A DNA stretch of 19,235 nt, from the NCBI GenBank assembly GCA_927910885.1, contig CAKMOD010000123.1, forward strand, positions 1-19,235, given 5' to 3'. Positions within the stretch are counted from its first letter, which is position 1; each line of letters opens with the position of its first letter. This document shows positions 1 to 8,245 of this stretch, piece after piece. The notes under the pieces are model-generated. The model saw nothing but the letters and a program-made list of their open reading frames with translations, made no database searches and was not told the DNA's origin. The stretch is from an uncultured Prevotella sp. (lineage in GTDB: Bacteria; Bacteroidota; Bacteroidia; Bacteroidales; Bacteroidaceae). Made by a program: the position numbers and the translations under genes.

Positions 1-102
1 GTCTTTTTCAAAGCCAAAAGATGATGTTTTAATTTTGAAGGTGTGAAAGATTTTTTACAATCACACATAGATAAAGAAGACAGAAAGCATAAAAACAAAG
101 GT

Positions 103-190
103 TCTGTGTCATCAATAACCTTTAGGTTTCTGTGTGTCCTATGGACTCTGTTTATCTGTGCTATCTGTGAGAAGATAAAGAAACAGCGAC
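103..190. repeat. Left part of the long hairpin repeat
   Basis: TCATCAATAACCTTTAGGTTTCTGTG, GTCCTATGGACTCTGTTTATC and TGCTATCTGTGAGAAGATAAAG match the element at 19077-19170 closely. The right arm (CTCACAGATGACACAG) is absent, so this copy is partial or decayed. Nothing else is recognised in 1-204. Confidence 0.65.
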
Positions 191-204
191 CATATTATTT
201 CCTC

Positions 205-229
205 CCCTATCGCATCAAGAGCGATAGGG
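205..229 (-). terminator. Hairpin downstream of the lipoprotein gene
   Basis: A perfect 9 bp stem (CCCTATCGC at 205-213, GCGATAGGG at 221-229) with a 7-base loop lies 21 bases past the stop codon of the minus-strand lipoprotein gene. It is placed as a transcription end or 3' stabilising hairpin, but there is no clear U-run after it on the minus strand, so it is not a textbook intrinsic terminator. Confidence 0.5.
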
Positions 230-250
230 ATAAGCCATTATTTTTCTCGT

Positions 251-1891
251 TTAGAACCAGAAACCGGCATCGCTGTGCTTGCTATCTCCGTGGAAATTCC
301 ACCAGAAGTCGAGGACAGCTGTCTTGATGTCGGTTATTTCAAAAGCATCCATAAGCGAGCGAATTGACGACAAGTTGCTCTCTGAATAATCCTTTGCATC
401 GTTGCTTAACTTATCGAAATCAGTGTCGTAAATCTTTGAATCGAGTTCACGTTCATCGCTATCCATGTAGATATTCATCGGCACGACGATGGTTGGCAAC
501 CATGCTTCCTCCTTCAACTGGCGTTCGGTTGGCGCACAGAAAGAGCTTGCTTCGCCATTGGTCAACTTAGAGTTACGAGCACGCATCAGGCGAATTTCGA
601 GGTTAAACTGCTTATGCGTACGCAAGAATTCGAAGTAACCTTTAAGGCCGATAGGATTGTTTTTACCAAAGAATTTAGCACCATCAAACTTGTTAGTCTT
701 ATTCCATGGGTCTGTATCACAGTAGACATACTTAAAGAAATCAGTAGAGTTAACGTCCGTTATCTCCTTTTTTCCGCCATAAGAAGGGCGAATATTATCT
801 ACCATAAAGAAGTGCTGATAGTGGCTGTCTTCGCCATTATTGACGATTTGAGAGGTAATTTCGTTGCCTGCCTTGTCGTAATAGTGGATGACAAAAGCCG
901 ACACATAATGTCCCTGACTGCTTCCCATAAGGTTCACGCTCTTACCATTCTGTGCATCAGCCACCCACTTTCCGTTCTCCAAAGTATAGGTAAGCTTGTA
1001 GTTACGTCCGATATACTTCAATTCTTTTGGTGTTGGGTTCTGATGAAAAGCCTTTGGTCCATGCAAGTGACCGTTATAGATTTCAATCACAGCCTTTGCA
1101 GGATTGATAAGTGAAGGGTCGGCAGTACTCTCCTCGGTTGACTGCCCATCAATCACGATAGGCAGTTTAACGTTGATATCCCAAAGTCCAGTGCTAAGCA
1201 ACTTTCCAGCTGGATTGTAGAAAGGAGAGGCCTTTCCGTCGTCACCAAACTTACTTCCTGCAGCGTGGAGCAGGTCGATAGAGAGTGTAAACTCACGTCC
1301 AGGCTTCACGAACTTGATAAGACCTTGGAAGCCCATAGGGTTCGTGTCGCCAATGAAAGTGCCATTCAACTCGTCAATATAGCGGTAGTCGTAAGGCAGT
1401 TCTGCTTTGTTTGTAACACGCACAGAGCTCATCTGTCCTTCATACATCACCTGCTTAAACATTGAGAAGAAGTGCTGATGAATCTTGTCCTGACCAAGGT
1501 TATAGAACTGACTGTTCATCATTTCGCCCTTTGCATTATAATACTCCATCTTCAAAAGGTAAACGACAGAAGGATTGTCAACGCTATTCTTTACATTGAA
1601 CGACTTCGTTGGACTTGTCACGTGCCATCCTTGACCAGCTGTTGTTTGCCATTCTATCACTTGTGCAGGGGCTGAAGCAGCCTTGAAGTTAGCCATTTTT
1701 GGCGTATTGTCGAAGGCAGAAGCATTGTTGAGAGTTCCCTCTTGGAGGGTGAAGACAGCACGAACAGGGTCTTCATGCAGTTTGTTTTCTTTCTCATTTT
1801 CAGGCTGTTCTGGATTACAAGCCACGAACAGCATGGTCATTACTGCACTAAAAGCAAGCACAAGACCATTTATAAATCTTTTTGTTTTCAT
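251..1891 (-). CDS. Surface lipoprotein with tandemly duplicated His-motif domain
   Basis: A 546-residue predicted lipoprotein: basic N-terminus, hydrophobic stretch, then lipobox LFVAC with the acylated Cys at residue 25, followed by a Glu-rich linker. The mature part is two copies of one domain, roughly 42-247 and 264-473. Matching blocks are residues 111-142 (ending IHQHFF) and 331-362 (ending HYQHFF), and NPMGFQG at 184 against NPIGLKG at 412. More histidines occur in HLHGPKAFH (275-283) and near the C-terminus (HGDSKH, 534-539). It starts 17 bases after the TonB receptor gene and is surely co-transcribed with it. By analogy with other Bacteroidota receptor-lipoprotein pairs it probably captures the receptor's ligand at the cell surface. 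The histidine motifs make a metal or metal complex plausible, but this is inference. I do not recognise a named family. Confidence 0.85.
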   Translation of the reverse strand: MKTKRFINGLVLAFSAVMTMLFVACNPEQPENEKENKLHEDPVRAVFTLQEGTLNNASAFDNTPKMANFKAASAPAQVIEWQTTAGQGWHVTSPTKSFNVKNSVDNPSVVYLLKMEYYNAKGEMMNSQFYNLGQDKIHQHFFSMFKQVMYEGQMSSVRVTNKAELPYDYRYIDELNGTFIGDTNPMGFQGLIKFVKPGREFTLSIDLLHAAGSKFGDDGKASPFYNPAGKLLSTGLWDINVKLPIVIDGQSTEESTADPSLINPAKAVIEIYNGHLHGPKAFHQNPTPKELKYIGRNYKLTYTLENGKWVADAQNGKSVNLMGSSQGHYVSAFVIHYYDKAGNEITSQIVNNGEDSHYQHFFMVDNIRPSYGGKKEITDVNSTDFFKYVYCDTDPWNKTNKFDGAKFFGKNNPIGLKGYFEFLRTHKQFNLEIRLMRARNSKLTNGEASSFCAPTERQLKEEAWLPTIVVPMNIYMDSDERELDSKIYDTDFDKLSNDAKDYSESNLSSIRSLMDAFEITDIKTAVLDFWWNFHGDSKHSDAGFWF

Positions 1892-1908
1892 TGTTTTTTA
1901 TTTTTTAA

Positions 1909-4026
1909 TTAGAAGTTCCATGTAATCATACAGCGCACGTCACGGCCCATATCATGGGCATAGTAGCGGCTGCGGTTGGTGTATTCCTTGTACTCACGAT
2001 TAAAGATATTGTCGCCCATCAGTCCCACACGGAGTGACTGTCCCTCACGCATTGGCACCGAGAAGCTAACATCAAAGCCCATGAGATGATAGGCATCAGG
2101 ACTCGTTGCGATGAGGTCTGTGGAGGGGTTGAAGCGTGTTTGCTTTGCCACAAAGCGATGAGTGAGTCCTATCTTAGGTGAGAAAGCCTTGAAGAAAGGC
2201 AGCGACCACGTCAGCGAATGGGTCAGACGGAAGCTCGGAATATAAGGGAGATAGGCATGAGAGGGCATCTCACGTGCCCAAATCATTGCCGTAACAAGAT
2301 GATAGTCGAGCGACGATACGGGTCGAACGTGGGCATCTAAGTCGACACCTTGGAAGAAAGCACGTGTCTGTCTGTACTGGAATACAGGGTAAGCACCCGA
2401 TACAACCGTGATATTCCGCCCTGTTGGCTGGTCGAAGATGTAGTTATTAATCCACTGAAGGTAGCCATCGAGCTGAACATCAAAGTACTTACTTGCATAT
2501 TTCAACGAGGTAATCCACTTGTAACTCTGCTCTGAAAGAAGGGTTGAATCACCCTTAACGAAGATACCAGAACTAAGTTCGTTACCATTGCTATACAATT
2601 CATAGACATGTGGGGCACGCCAAGCTACACCGAAATGGGAGGTCAGTTTCAGTTGTTTATTGATGTGGTAATGACCGCCAAGACTGTAAGTAAAGTTCGT
2701 AAAGTCACGCTTTCCGCCATATCTTCGCCCTGTCCAATCATAGCCATCAGCCTTCGTTTGCTGTCCATCGAAGCGCACTCCAGCCTCCATTCCCCATCGA
2801 TCGGCAGTGTATTTCTGCAGCCCATAGAGTCCGAAAGCCACCTCCGTGTAGTTTGGAATGATAGGAACAACACCCGTTCCACGCTCGTTCGTGTTATCAG
2901 TTATCAGCAGTTGCGCTCCTGCTTCACTCTTCCAATGCTGATAACCCTTGTTCCAAACGAGTGAGTTCTGCAACGAATTCAAGTGCAAACTGACGGTAGG
3001 AATGTCCGAATGGTTCAGACGTCGGATGCGGTTCTCACGTCGATTGTCTTGCTGAAAGGTTGATTGAAAGGCAAAATGTCCTATCTTTTCATGATCATAA
3101 AAGGCTTTGAGGTAAGCATTATGATGAGTAATCTGCTGAAAAGGATAGTCTATGTGCCGACTGAAAGGTGTGAAGTCGACAGGCTGACCGAGTCTAATAC
3201 GCTCTTGAAGCAACTGCTCATTGCCCATTTGTGCACTCTGCATAACACCCAATTTCTGTGTAAAAAGACTATACCCTGCCTCCACTCGCCAGCGATCACG
3301 GCTGTAACCCAAGGCGAGGGATAGGTCGTTTTCACGCATTCCGGTATTGTTTAGCAAGTAATGAGCCGTACTTCTGTCGCCTCCATTCTCGGTATTCAGA
3401 TGTAAACGCCACGCCCAGTTGCCCAGCCACTTAAAGCTACTTTCAACATAACCTGAAGCTCCGAAGCGTCTACCATTGGTGCCATAAAGCCCCGATACCA
3501 TACCATGAAGACCACTAACGTCATAAGGTAAGGGGGAAGGTTGCATAAGCACAATACCGCCAAGTGCCTCAGAACCATATCTTACAGCATCAGCACCTTT
3601 CACCACTTCGATGTTACTATAACTGTTTTTATCGACCTCTGGGGCATGATCTGCACCCCATTGCTGACCCGTCAAACGTGCACCATTGCTCACCAAGAGT
3701 ATGCGATTGCCATACATTCCATGTATCACAGGCTTTGAAACGATTGTTCCTGTCTGGATAGAACTTATACCACTGACTCCCTCAAGCAATGAACCCAAGG
3801 AGCGTCCCATAGCGTTTGTAATGGCTGTTTGATTGATTTGACTGCCTATTTGGTTTACACTCATCATCTGGCGACGAGTAGAAACCACAACTTCACTTAG
3901 GCAAATGGAATCATGAGCGGGCTTAGTGGTATTCTCATTCTGTGCTACTAATGGCATAGACCAACACAGCAATGCGAATAAAACACCAGCCCACTGATGC
4001 CTGTCTAATTTTAATTTAAGCATCAT
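1909..4026 (-). CDS. TonB-dependent outer-membrane receptor, ZnuD-like plug
   Basis: A 705-residue TonB-dependent receptor. A signal peptide (cleavage near LVAQ, residue 29) is followed by a TonB-box-like segment LSEVVVS (43-49), a plug domain (about 44-165) with VIHGMYGNRIL (100-110), GQQWGADHAPEVD (120-132) and VRYGSEALGG (148-157), then a beta-barrel ending in a C-terminal Phe (ITWNF), as is usual for barrel insertion. It lacks the N-terminal carboxypeptidase-like domain of SusC-type receptors, so a glycan importer is unlikely. The 'RI..NNGAR...HAPE.D' pattern of the plug recalls the ZnuD-type group linked to zinc uptake; I cannot confirm the substrate. Start: two adjacent ATG codons (4026 and 4023). 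It lies between a His/Cys-rich small membrane protein gene and a lipoprotein gene in the same orientation. Confidence 0.93.
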   Translation of the reverse strand: MMLKLKLDRHQWAGVLFALLCWSMPLVAQNENTTKPAHDSICLSEVVVSTRRQMMSVNQIGSQINQTAITNAMGRSLGSLLEGVSGISSIQTGTIVSKPVIHGMYGNRILLVSNGARLTGQQWGADHAPEVDKNSYSNIEVVKGADAVRYGSEALGGIVLMQPSPLPYDVSGLHGMVSGLYGTNGRRFGASGYVESSFKWLGNWAWRLHLNTENGGDRSTAHYLLNNTGMRENDLSLALGYSRDRWRVEAGYSLFTQKLGVMQSAQMGNEQLLQERIRLGQPVDFTPFSRHIDYPFQQITHHNAYLKAFYDHEKIGHFAFQSTFQQDNRRENRIRRLNHSDIPTVSLHLNSLQNSLVWNKGYQHWKSEAGAQLLITDNTNERGTGVVPIIPNYTEVAFGLYGLQKYTADRWGMEAGVRFDGQQTKADGYDWTGRRYGGKRDFTNFTYSLGGHYHINKQLKLTSHFGVAWRAPHVYELYSNGNELSSGIFVKGDSTLLSEQSYKWITSLKYASKYFDVQLDGYLQWINNYIFDQPTGRNITVVSGAYPVFQYRQTRAFFQGVDLDAHVRPVSSLDYHLVTAMIWAREMPSHAYLPYIPSFRLTHSLTWSLPFFKAFSPKIGLTHRFVAKQTRFNPSTDLIATSPDAYHLMGFDVSFSVPMREGQSLRVGLMGDNIFNREYKEYTNRSRYYAHDMGRDVRCMITWNF

Positions 4027-4052
4027 AGACTAAATATTAAATGTCAATAGAC

Positions 4053-4085
4053 GGCTCTTTCGCCCCCTTAAATGGGCAAAGAACC
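4053..4085 (-). promoter_or_regulatory. Strong hairpin between small membrane protein and receptor genes
   Basis: In the 131-base gap of the minus-strand unit, GGTTCTTT and GCCC pair with GGGC and AAAGAGCC (one G-U pair) around an AT loop, giving a stem of about 12 bp. It ends 26 bases before the receptor start codon and has no following U-run, so an RNA processing, stability or attenuation element fits better than a simple terminator. The function is inferred from position and pairing only. Confidence 0.45.
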
Positions 4086-4157
4086 TACGAAAAGTTTGTC
4101 ATACGGACATGTATGCACACCTTAGTGCACACCTATCCCATATAAATAAGGTGATAA

Positions 4158-4478
4158 TTAGCCCACTGTCGGAGGCGAATGGCTATTGAGAGAGACAATA
4201 ACCTGATAGACAGTTTGTTCTGTGAATATACGTTTTGGAACCCAACTTATCGCTACAACAGGCTGAAAGACGGTTGCCTTGGCTGCAGTAGACTCGTGCA
4301 TTGTGAAGTCACAAGTACTACAAACCTGCTTCAACGAAGCATTGTGGCTTACCGAAGCCTTGTCAGAACAAGGATAAGAAGTGTTATGATAGTGGAAATC
4401 TTTGAGCAAAAGCATCGAAGTGAACACTAAAAGGAGTGCCCACGCATAGATAAGTTTTATCGTTGTCTTTTGCTTCAT
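4158..4478 (-). CDS. Small His/Cys-rich single-pass membrane protein
   Basis: A 106-residue protein with one N-terminal membrane segment or uncleaved signal (about 8-25), then a short exported region dense in potential metal ligands: H29, H31 (FHYHN), C37, H45, C53, C56 (CSTCDF) and H61. The C-terminus has SHSPPT. The layout resembles small membrane proteins found beside metal-related TonB receptors, such as the DUF2946-type proteins of proteobacteria, but I do not claim membership. It is the first gene of the unit ahead of the TonB receptor, 131 bases upstream of it. A role in metal sensing or handover in the periplasm is inference from the ligand pattern and neighbours. The start is the only ATG before the membrane segment. 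Confidence 0.75.
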   Translation of the reverse strand: MKQKTTIKLIYAWALLLVFTSMLLLKDFHYHNTSYPCSDKASVSHNASLKQVCSTCDFTMHESTAAKATVFQPVVAISWVPKRIFTEQTVYQVIVSLNSHSPPTVG

Positions 4479-4493
4479 CTATTTCCAATATGC

Positions 4494-4521
4494 GGCATGT
4501 AAGTGAGTTGTTACTCATGCC
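4494..4521. promoter_or_regulatory. Dyad in the leader of the receptor operon
   Basis: GGCATG (4494-4499) and CATGCC (4516-4521) form a dyad with an inner TGAGT/ACTCA stem, 16-43 bases upstream of the ATG of the minus-strand small membrane protein gene. A weak minus-strand -7-like box (TAATTTTA, complement of 4540-4547) lies just upstream, so the dyad would fall in the early leader: an operator or leader hairpin. Low certainty. Confidence 0.3.
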
Positions 4522-4790
4522 TTAAATGATTTTTGGGGGTAAAATTACGAAAAAAACAGCAGGTATTTCTCCACAACCTATTTATTTTTGCGATTTTAAA
4601 CATCGTTAACACAGAAACCATCCAGTAGTTATTTTGCAATCACTTTATAAACAAGAGGGGTTCGTCTGTTAAATTCATAGAGTAGAGATAGGGTAAAGAT
4701 TTATACGCTTGTAGGGTATTAGTATCTCAAAAGACTTGGTCTTACAAAGGAGGATAAACTACAAGATAAAATGCAAATAGATAGTAAACC

Positions 4791-5045
4791 TATCCGTCTT
4801 CTGCAAACAACTGGTTCCCATATATTGATATTTGTAAACTATTTTCATGCAACTCAAAACCAATACATGACCTTTTGGCTTCTAAAGATGCCTAATTGAC
4901 TTGCAAAAGACGCCCTTTAAGCCCCTTACTAACGCCCTTTTGAAGTCCAATTAAGCACCTTTTCAGATGCCACTTTATAACTAACTGATTTCCTGTTGGT
5001 TATAAACACGCTTTTTATATGTGTTTTTATCCTTATTTATAGGGG
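4791..5045. repeat. Dispersed intergenic hairpin repeat, copy A
   Basis: One of three copies of an intergenic element in this window (others near 7951 and 12751). Shared blocks with copy C include GTCTTCT, TTGTAAACTATTTTCATG and AAAACCAATACATG; the core is about four degenerate 22 bp units. Core arms at 4893-4913 and 4933-4953 form an imperfect hairpin. It lies between divergent genes, upstream of the promoter of the plus-strand pair. The rest of 4522-5177 shows no gene; two 15-base direct repeats (GGAGGATGAGAAAAG) occur at 5098 and 5127. Confidence 0.8.
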
Positions 5046-5177
5046 TTTTATTTGAATTTATGTCATGATTTTTCAAAGCGTTATCCACATCTTCGAAGGA
5101 GGATGAGAAAAGGCTCTTCTATATCGGAGGATGAGAAAAGAAAAGATAGTGAGAACCACAAAAAACATAACAAACAC

Positions 5178-5208
5178 TTGCTTATTAATGTAGAAAAACG
5201 TAAATTTG
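5178..5208 (+). promoter_or_regulatory. Bacteroidota-type promoter for the 5231 gene
   Basis: TTG at 5178-5180 and TAAATTTG at 5201-5208, separated by 20 bases, match the -33/-7 pattern (TTG, TAnnTTTG) of the primary sigma factor of this phylum. The predicted transcript begins about 15 bases before the ATG at 5231. Confidence 0.6.
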
Positions 5209-5230
5209 TCCCATAACTAACTTTAACAAT

Positions 5231-5891
5231 ATGCAAAAACCACAATGGAATAGAATAAAAGACTTTGTTCAACGCAAAGAACTATCGCTTGCAATGGGCT
5301 TACACCTTGGTGCAATATTCCTCTGTGGACTGATTTATATCCTGCTACTCGAAGACGTACACCTGCGCTGGGGATTGACTTACATACCAATTTGGACTGC
5401 TCTTCTGTCACCGATTGCACTGATGATTGCAGCACGGAAAAGCAAAAGAAAGTTGGTGATACGCCTCTATAGTGCGCTGATAGGCATTGCTCTGTGGTTA
5501 ATTGCTATTTTCCTTCAAGTCATTGGAGGCGACATTTTTCTCCCCCTCCACCTGCTTTTGCAAAGACGGTGATTACCTCGTAAGACGAGAGTACGACTTC
5601 TTTGACAACAACTTGATAGGTGTTTATAAAGTTAACGGACTAACAGAAAAGAGAATATCATTCTATAGTTACAGCAGTCCCGACTCTATCAAGGTCTACG
5701 ATTCATTGAATGTCATCGCTTTCTACTGCCCTTCCGAAATACAGGAAGACCCATTGCCCAGCGACACCATCGCTCCGATTCGTGTCATCGAACAGCTTTA
5801 CGACCGCCCGATAGAGCCCAAACAGAAGAAAGAAGTGGAACAACTTGCCCACCAACTTAACTTAAAACTCGGCTATTCGCTGAAAGAATAA
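5231..5891 (+). pseudogene. Frameshifted three-helix membrane protein, unknown function
   Basis: Two overlapping frames appear to be one gene. The first (5231-5572) encodes three predicted membrane helices (about residues 20-42, 47-67 and 76-100) and stops soon after GGDIF. The second, in the +1 frame, continues without a good start of its own from SPSTCFCKDGDYLVRREYDFF to SLKE at 5891. Dropping one base at T5 (5535-5539) or just after it joins them as 'GGDIFSPSTCFCKDG', giving about 219 residues: an N-terminal membrane part and a C-terminal soluble part. The family is unknown to me. The gene sits behind a good promoter and 25 bases before the next gene, so the two form an operon. The break may be real decay or a sequence error. 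Confidence 0.65.
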
Positions 5892-5916
5892 AACGAAATA
5901 TAAACAAAAAAGAAAT

Positions 5917-7857
5917 ATGATTATGAACTACCCTGCGCTTAAACAACGTGTTTTCCTTGTCGCAACACTCCTCTCTATAACACTTCTTGGTAGTAGTTTC
6001 AGAAGTGGTAAGACTGATGTACACGAAATGCCAGACAGCATTCAGATGGCTATCGACTCTATAAACAAGCATGGTATATTTGCCTCTACCTACGTACTCG
6101 GTCCAGAGCATCATCGATCAAAACAATATAATTATGCTGATTGGCTGCGCCGTCACGCCACACCCGACCAGTTAGCCGAGATAGCTAAGACAAATTCTAA
6201 TCCTGCCACTCGTCTTTGGGCTTTCAGAATCTTATTAGAGAAACCTAACAAGCAAGTCTATGATGTCCTTAAAGCGGCTATCAACGACACCACAGAGACT
6301 GAGCAGATGAGTTATTGTTTATATACCAAGGAACCTTTTAACCTCAGAGCTTTCTCTCTCTACTATTTTGACCAAGTGAATAGTCAGACACCAGAAATGC
6401 AAGAGGCGATTGACAGTTTAGCTTTCTTCGACTATATGAAGCGTTATGGATATTCCTATGGAATACTCGAACACTTCAAACCCCGACAGAAATACTATGC
6501 AGCTGTAGTCGAAGCTGCCGACAACGGACAGGTAGAAGTCCTGCCATTGCTCATCAAATATAAGAATCCTAACGACTTACAGCACATCCGTAAGTTGCTG
6601 CAAGCTGACTTTGAGGAGAACAAGCGACTGACTTACTATACCCGTGAAATCCTCGAAGAATGGGGCAAACCAGACTTTGAAGAATACGCAAAAAGCGTTT
6701 GTCAAGCCGTTATTGGCAAACCAGATTACTTTAGCGTAGAGGATTATTTCCCTCTTCTTTGGCAATATCCTGCGCCTTGGAGCTATCAACTTCTCGAGAA
6801 TATCCTTTCTGGTAAAGACAGATATAGTAACATTCACGAAATAAAGGAACACTTTATAAAGTATGCTAAGGAAGGTCCTATCCCTCCTATCTTCCAACCG
6901 CTGTACGACAGATATCTAAAGGAAAGACGTACTGTCAGAAGTGGAAGACCACAAACGGAAGAGTCGCTTAAAACGCTTAGAATGGCTCTTGACGCCTTAA
7001 ACAAAGAAACTTTCTTTTCTGAGGAAGAGACTGCAGGCTTCTCAAATCGTTATCGTTTAATGCAATTTGACTATGCTGACTCATTGCGCTACAATGCTAC
7101 AAGCGACCAGTTGGCTGAACTTGCCCAAACAAGTCCTTCGCGCATCACACGCCTTTGGGCATTCAAAATCCTGTTGGAGAAACCCAATGGGCAAATATTC
7201 AACATTCTTAAACAGGCTATAAACGACACAACAAAAGTAAACTGTATATCCAGCTCTGAAGAAGAATTCAAAGTTCCCTTCCACCGTTCTATTCTCAGCG
7301 TCTACTATAGTAACGTAGACGAGGACCTACCAGCACAACAGCAAGCAGCCATTGACAGCTTAGTGTTCTTTGATTATATGAAAAAATATGGATATGAAGA
7401 AGCCTTCCTTCAGGACCTCCAACCACTCAAATCCTATTACCCAACTATTATCAAAGAGGCTGACAAAGGCAATGACGGGGTTTTGATGTTCCTCACTCGA
7501 TACAAGAACAAGAACGATATCGCCCGAATCAATAAGTTTCTGGAGCGCGATTTGAAGAAGAATGGGCGAATGACCAACGAATCTTATTGGCTTCTTAAGA
7601 AATGGGAGGACCCAGACTTTGAATGGTATGTAAAGACCATCTGCCAAGCTGCAGCCAAAAAGAAGACACATTACGGTGAAACTCGTTACATCAGCCTCCT
7701 TTGGAGCTACCCTGCACCGTGGAGCTATGACATTCTTAAAGATATGATTTCCCAAGAAGAAAAATACAAGAACTTCTCAGATATAAAGGCTTTTCTTCAA
7801 CAACAAGCGAAACAGGGAACGTTTCCTCAAGTCTTCCGACCGCTGATTGAGAAATAA
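5917..7857 (+). CDS. Secreted protein of two tandem ~310-residue alpha-rich repeats
   Basis: A 646-residue protein with an N-terminal signal peptide (hydrophobic residues about 11-26, no lipobox Cys), so probably periplasmic or surface located. The mature protein is an internal duplication: residues about 40-332 match 349-645 at an offset of about 313. Paired blocks are TRLWAF (98 and 411), INDTT (122 and 435), FFDYMK.YGY (170 and 484), PDFE.Y (252 and 566) and YPAPWSY (284 and 598). The composition suggests helical, possibly HEAT-like, packing; I recognise no enzyme motif or named family. It follows the frameshifted membrane protein gene by 25 bases and may work with it. Start: ATG at 5917; an in-frame ATG two codons later is an alternative. 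Confidence 0.85.
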   Translation: MIMNYPALKQRVFLVATLLSITLLGSSFRSGKTDVHEMPDSIQMAIDSINKHGIFASTYVLGPEHHRSKQYNYADWLRRHATPDQLAEIAKTNSNPATRLWAFRILLEKPNKQVYDVLKAAINDTTETEQMSYCLYTKEPFNLRAFSLYYFDQVNSQTPEMQEAIDSLAFFDYMKRYGYSYGILEHFKPRQKYYAAVVEAADNGQVEVLPLLIKYKNPNDLQHIRKLLQADFEENKRLTYYTREILEEWGKPDFEEYAKSVCQAVIGKPDYFSVEDYFPLLWQYPAPWSYQLLENILSGKDRYSNIHEIKEHFIKYAKEGPIPPIFQPLYDRYLKERRTVRSGRPQTEESLKTLRMALDALNKETFFSEEETAGFSNRYRLMQFDYADSLRYNATSDQLAELAQTSPSRITRLWAFKILLEKPNGQIFNILKQAINDTTKVNCISSSEEEFKVPFHRSILSVYYSNVDEDLPAQQQAAIDSLVFFDYMKKYGYEEAFLQDLQPLKSYYPTIIKEADKGNDGVLMFLTRYKNKNDIARINKFLERDLKKNGRMTNESYWLLKKWEDPDFEWYVKTICQAAAKKKTHYGETRYISLLWSYPAPWSYDILKDMISQEEKYKNFSDIKAFLQQQAKQGTFPQVFRPLIEK

Positions 7858-7904
7858 GTGAAGTCTTATCCCCCAAAAAAATAACACCAAGCAGTCCCTC
7901 CTTG

Positions 7905-7929
7905 CCCCCTCCCCCCCATAGGGAGGGGG
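7905..7929. terminator. G/C-rich palindrome after the 646-residue protein gene
   Basis: CCCCCTCCC (7905-7913) and GGGAGGGGG (7921-7929) form a 9 bp stem 47 bases past the stop at 7857, followed at 7941-7949 by a T-rich run. It belongs to the family of G/C-rich palindromes seen at several gene ends here and could end the plus-strand transcript. Confidence 0.5.
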
Positions 7930-7950
7930 AGTGATTTGTAATTTTTTTTC

Positions 7951-8180
7951 ACTCTCTTTACAACCAATACATGGTCTTTAAGCTTTCAATTAACGCCCAA
8001 TTGGCTTGTAAAAGGTGCCCTTTTGAGGTCTTACTAACGCCCTTTTGAAGCCTTACTAAGCACCTTTTAAAATCCCTCTTTGCAACTATTTGATAACAAA
8101 GAACTTACAAGGGTAGAAGAAAAGCACGTTTTTAGCCGTTTTTTCGACTATTTCAAGTAATATTTTGTAAGGATATTTTA
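7951..8180. repeat. Dispersed intergenic hairpin repeat, copy B
   Basis: Second copy of the element, with shared blocks ACCAATACATG, TTACTAACGCCCTTTTGAAG, GCACCTTTT and TTTGCAACTAT.TGATAACAAA. Core arms at about 7998-8018 and 8037-8057 pair. Compared with copies A and C, the arm bases GAC/GTC are here GGC/GCC, so the pair is kept. The copy lies between convergent genes in the 507-base gap 7858-8364. Confidence 0.8.
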
Positions 8181-8185
8181 CACAC

Positions 8186-8245
8186 AAAACCTCACTCCCC
8201 AACCCCCTCTCCAAGAGAGAGGGGGAGTGCTGGAAACAGTTTGCT
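8186..8245. repeat. G/C-rich palindromic repeat, 60 bp type, copy 1
   Basis: A palindromic block (CACTCCCC, AACCCCCTCTCC, GAGAGAGGGGGAGTG) followed by CTGGAAACAGTTTGCT. The whole block is found again, reverse-complemented and nearly identical, at 16684-16747. A shorter relative (CCCCTCCC..GGGGAGGGG) occurs at 8323-8346, just before the end of the convergent glycosyltransferase gene. Confidence 0.75.

Noticed and set aside
43..327. Plus-strand 94-codon frame at the window start
   Set aside because: It runs through the dispersed repeat at 103-190 and the end of the lipoprotein gene; the protein has no domain-like character.
614..1114. Plus-strand 166-codon frame antisense to the lipoprotein gene
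   Set aside because: Fully inside a well-supported minus-strand gene; a mirror of its codon pattern.
2649..3335. Minus-strand short frames inside the receptor gene (2649-2882, 3150-3335)
   Set aside because: Alternative frames of the receptor coding sequence without features of their own.
4086..4157. Riboswitch ahead of the TonB receptor gene
   Set aside because: Only a small TGCAC/GTGCA palindrome is seen; no conserved core of cobalamin, TPP or other known riboswitches.
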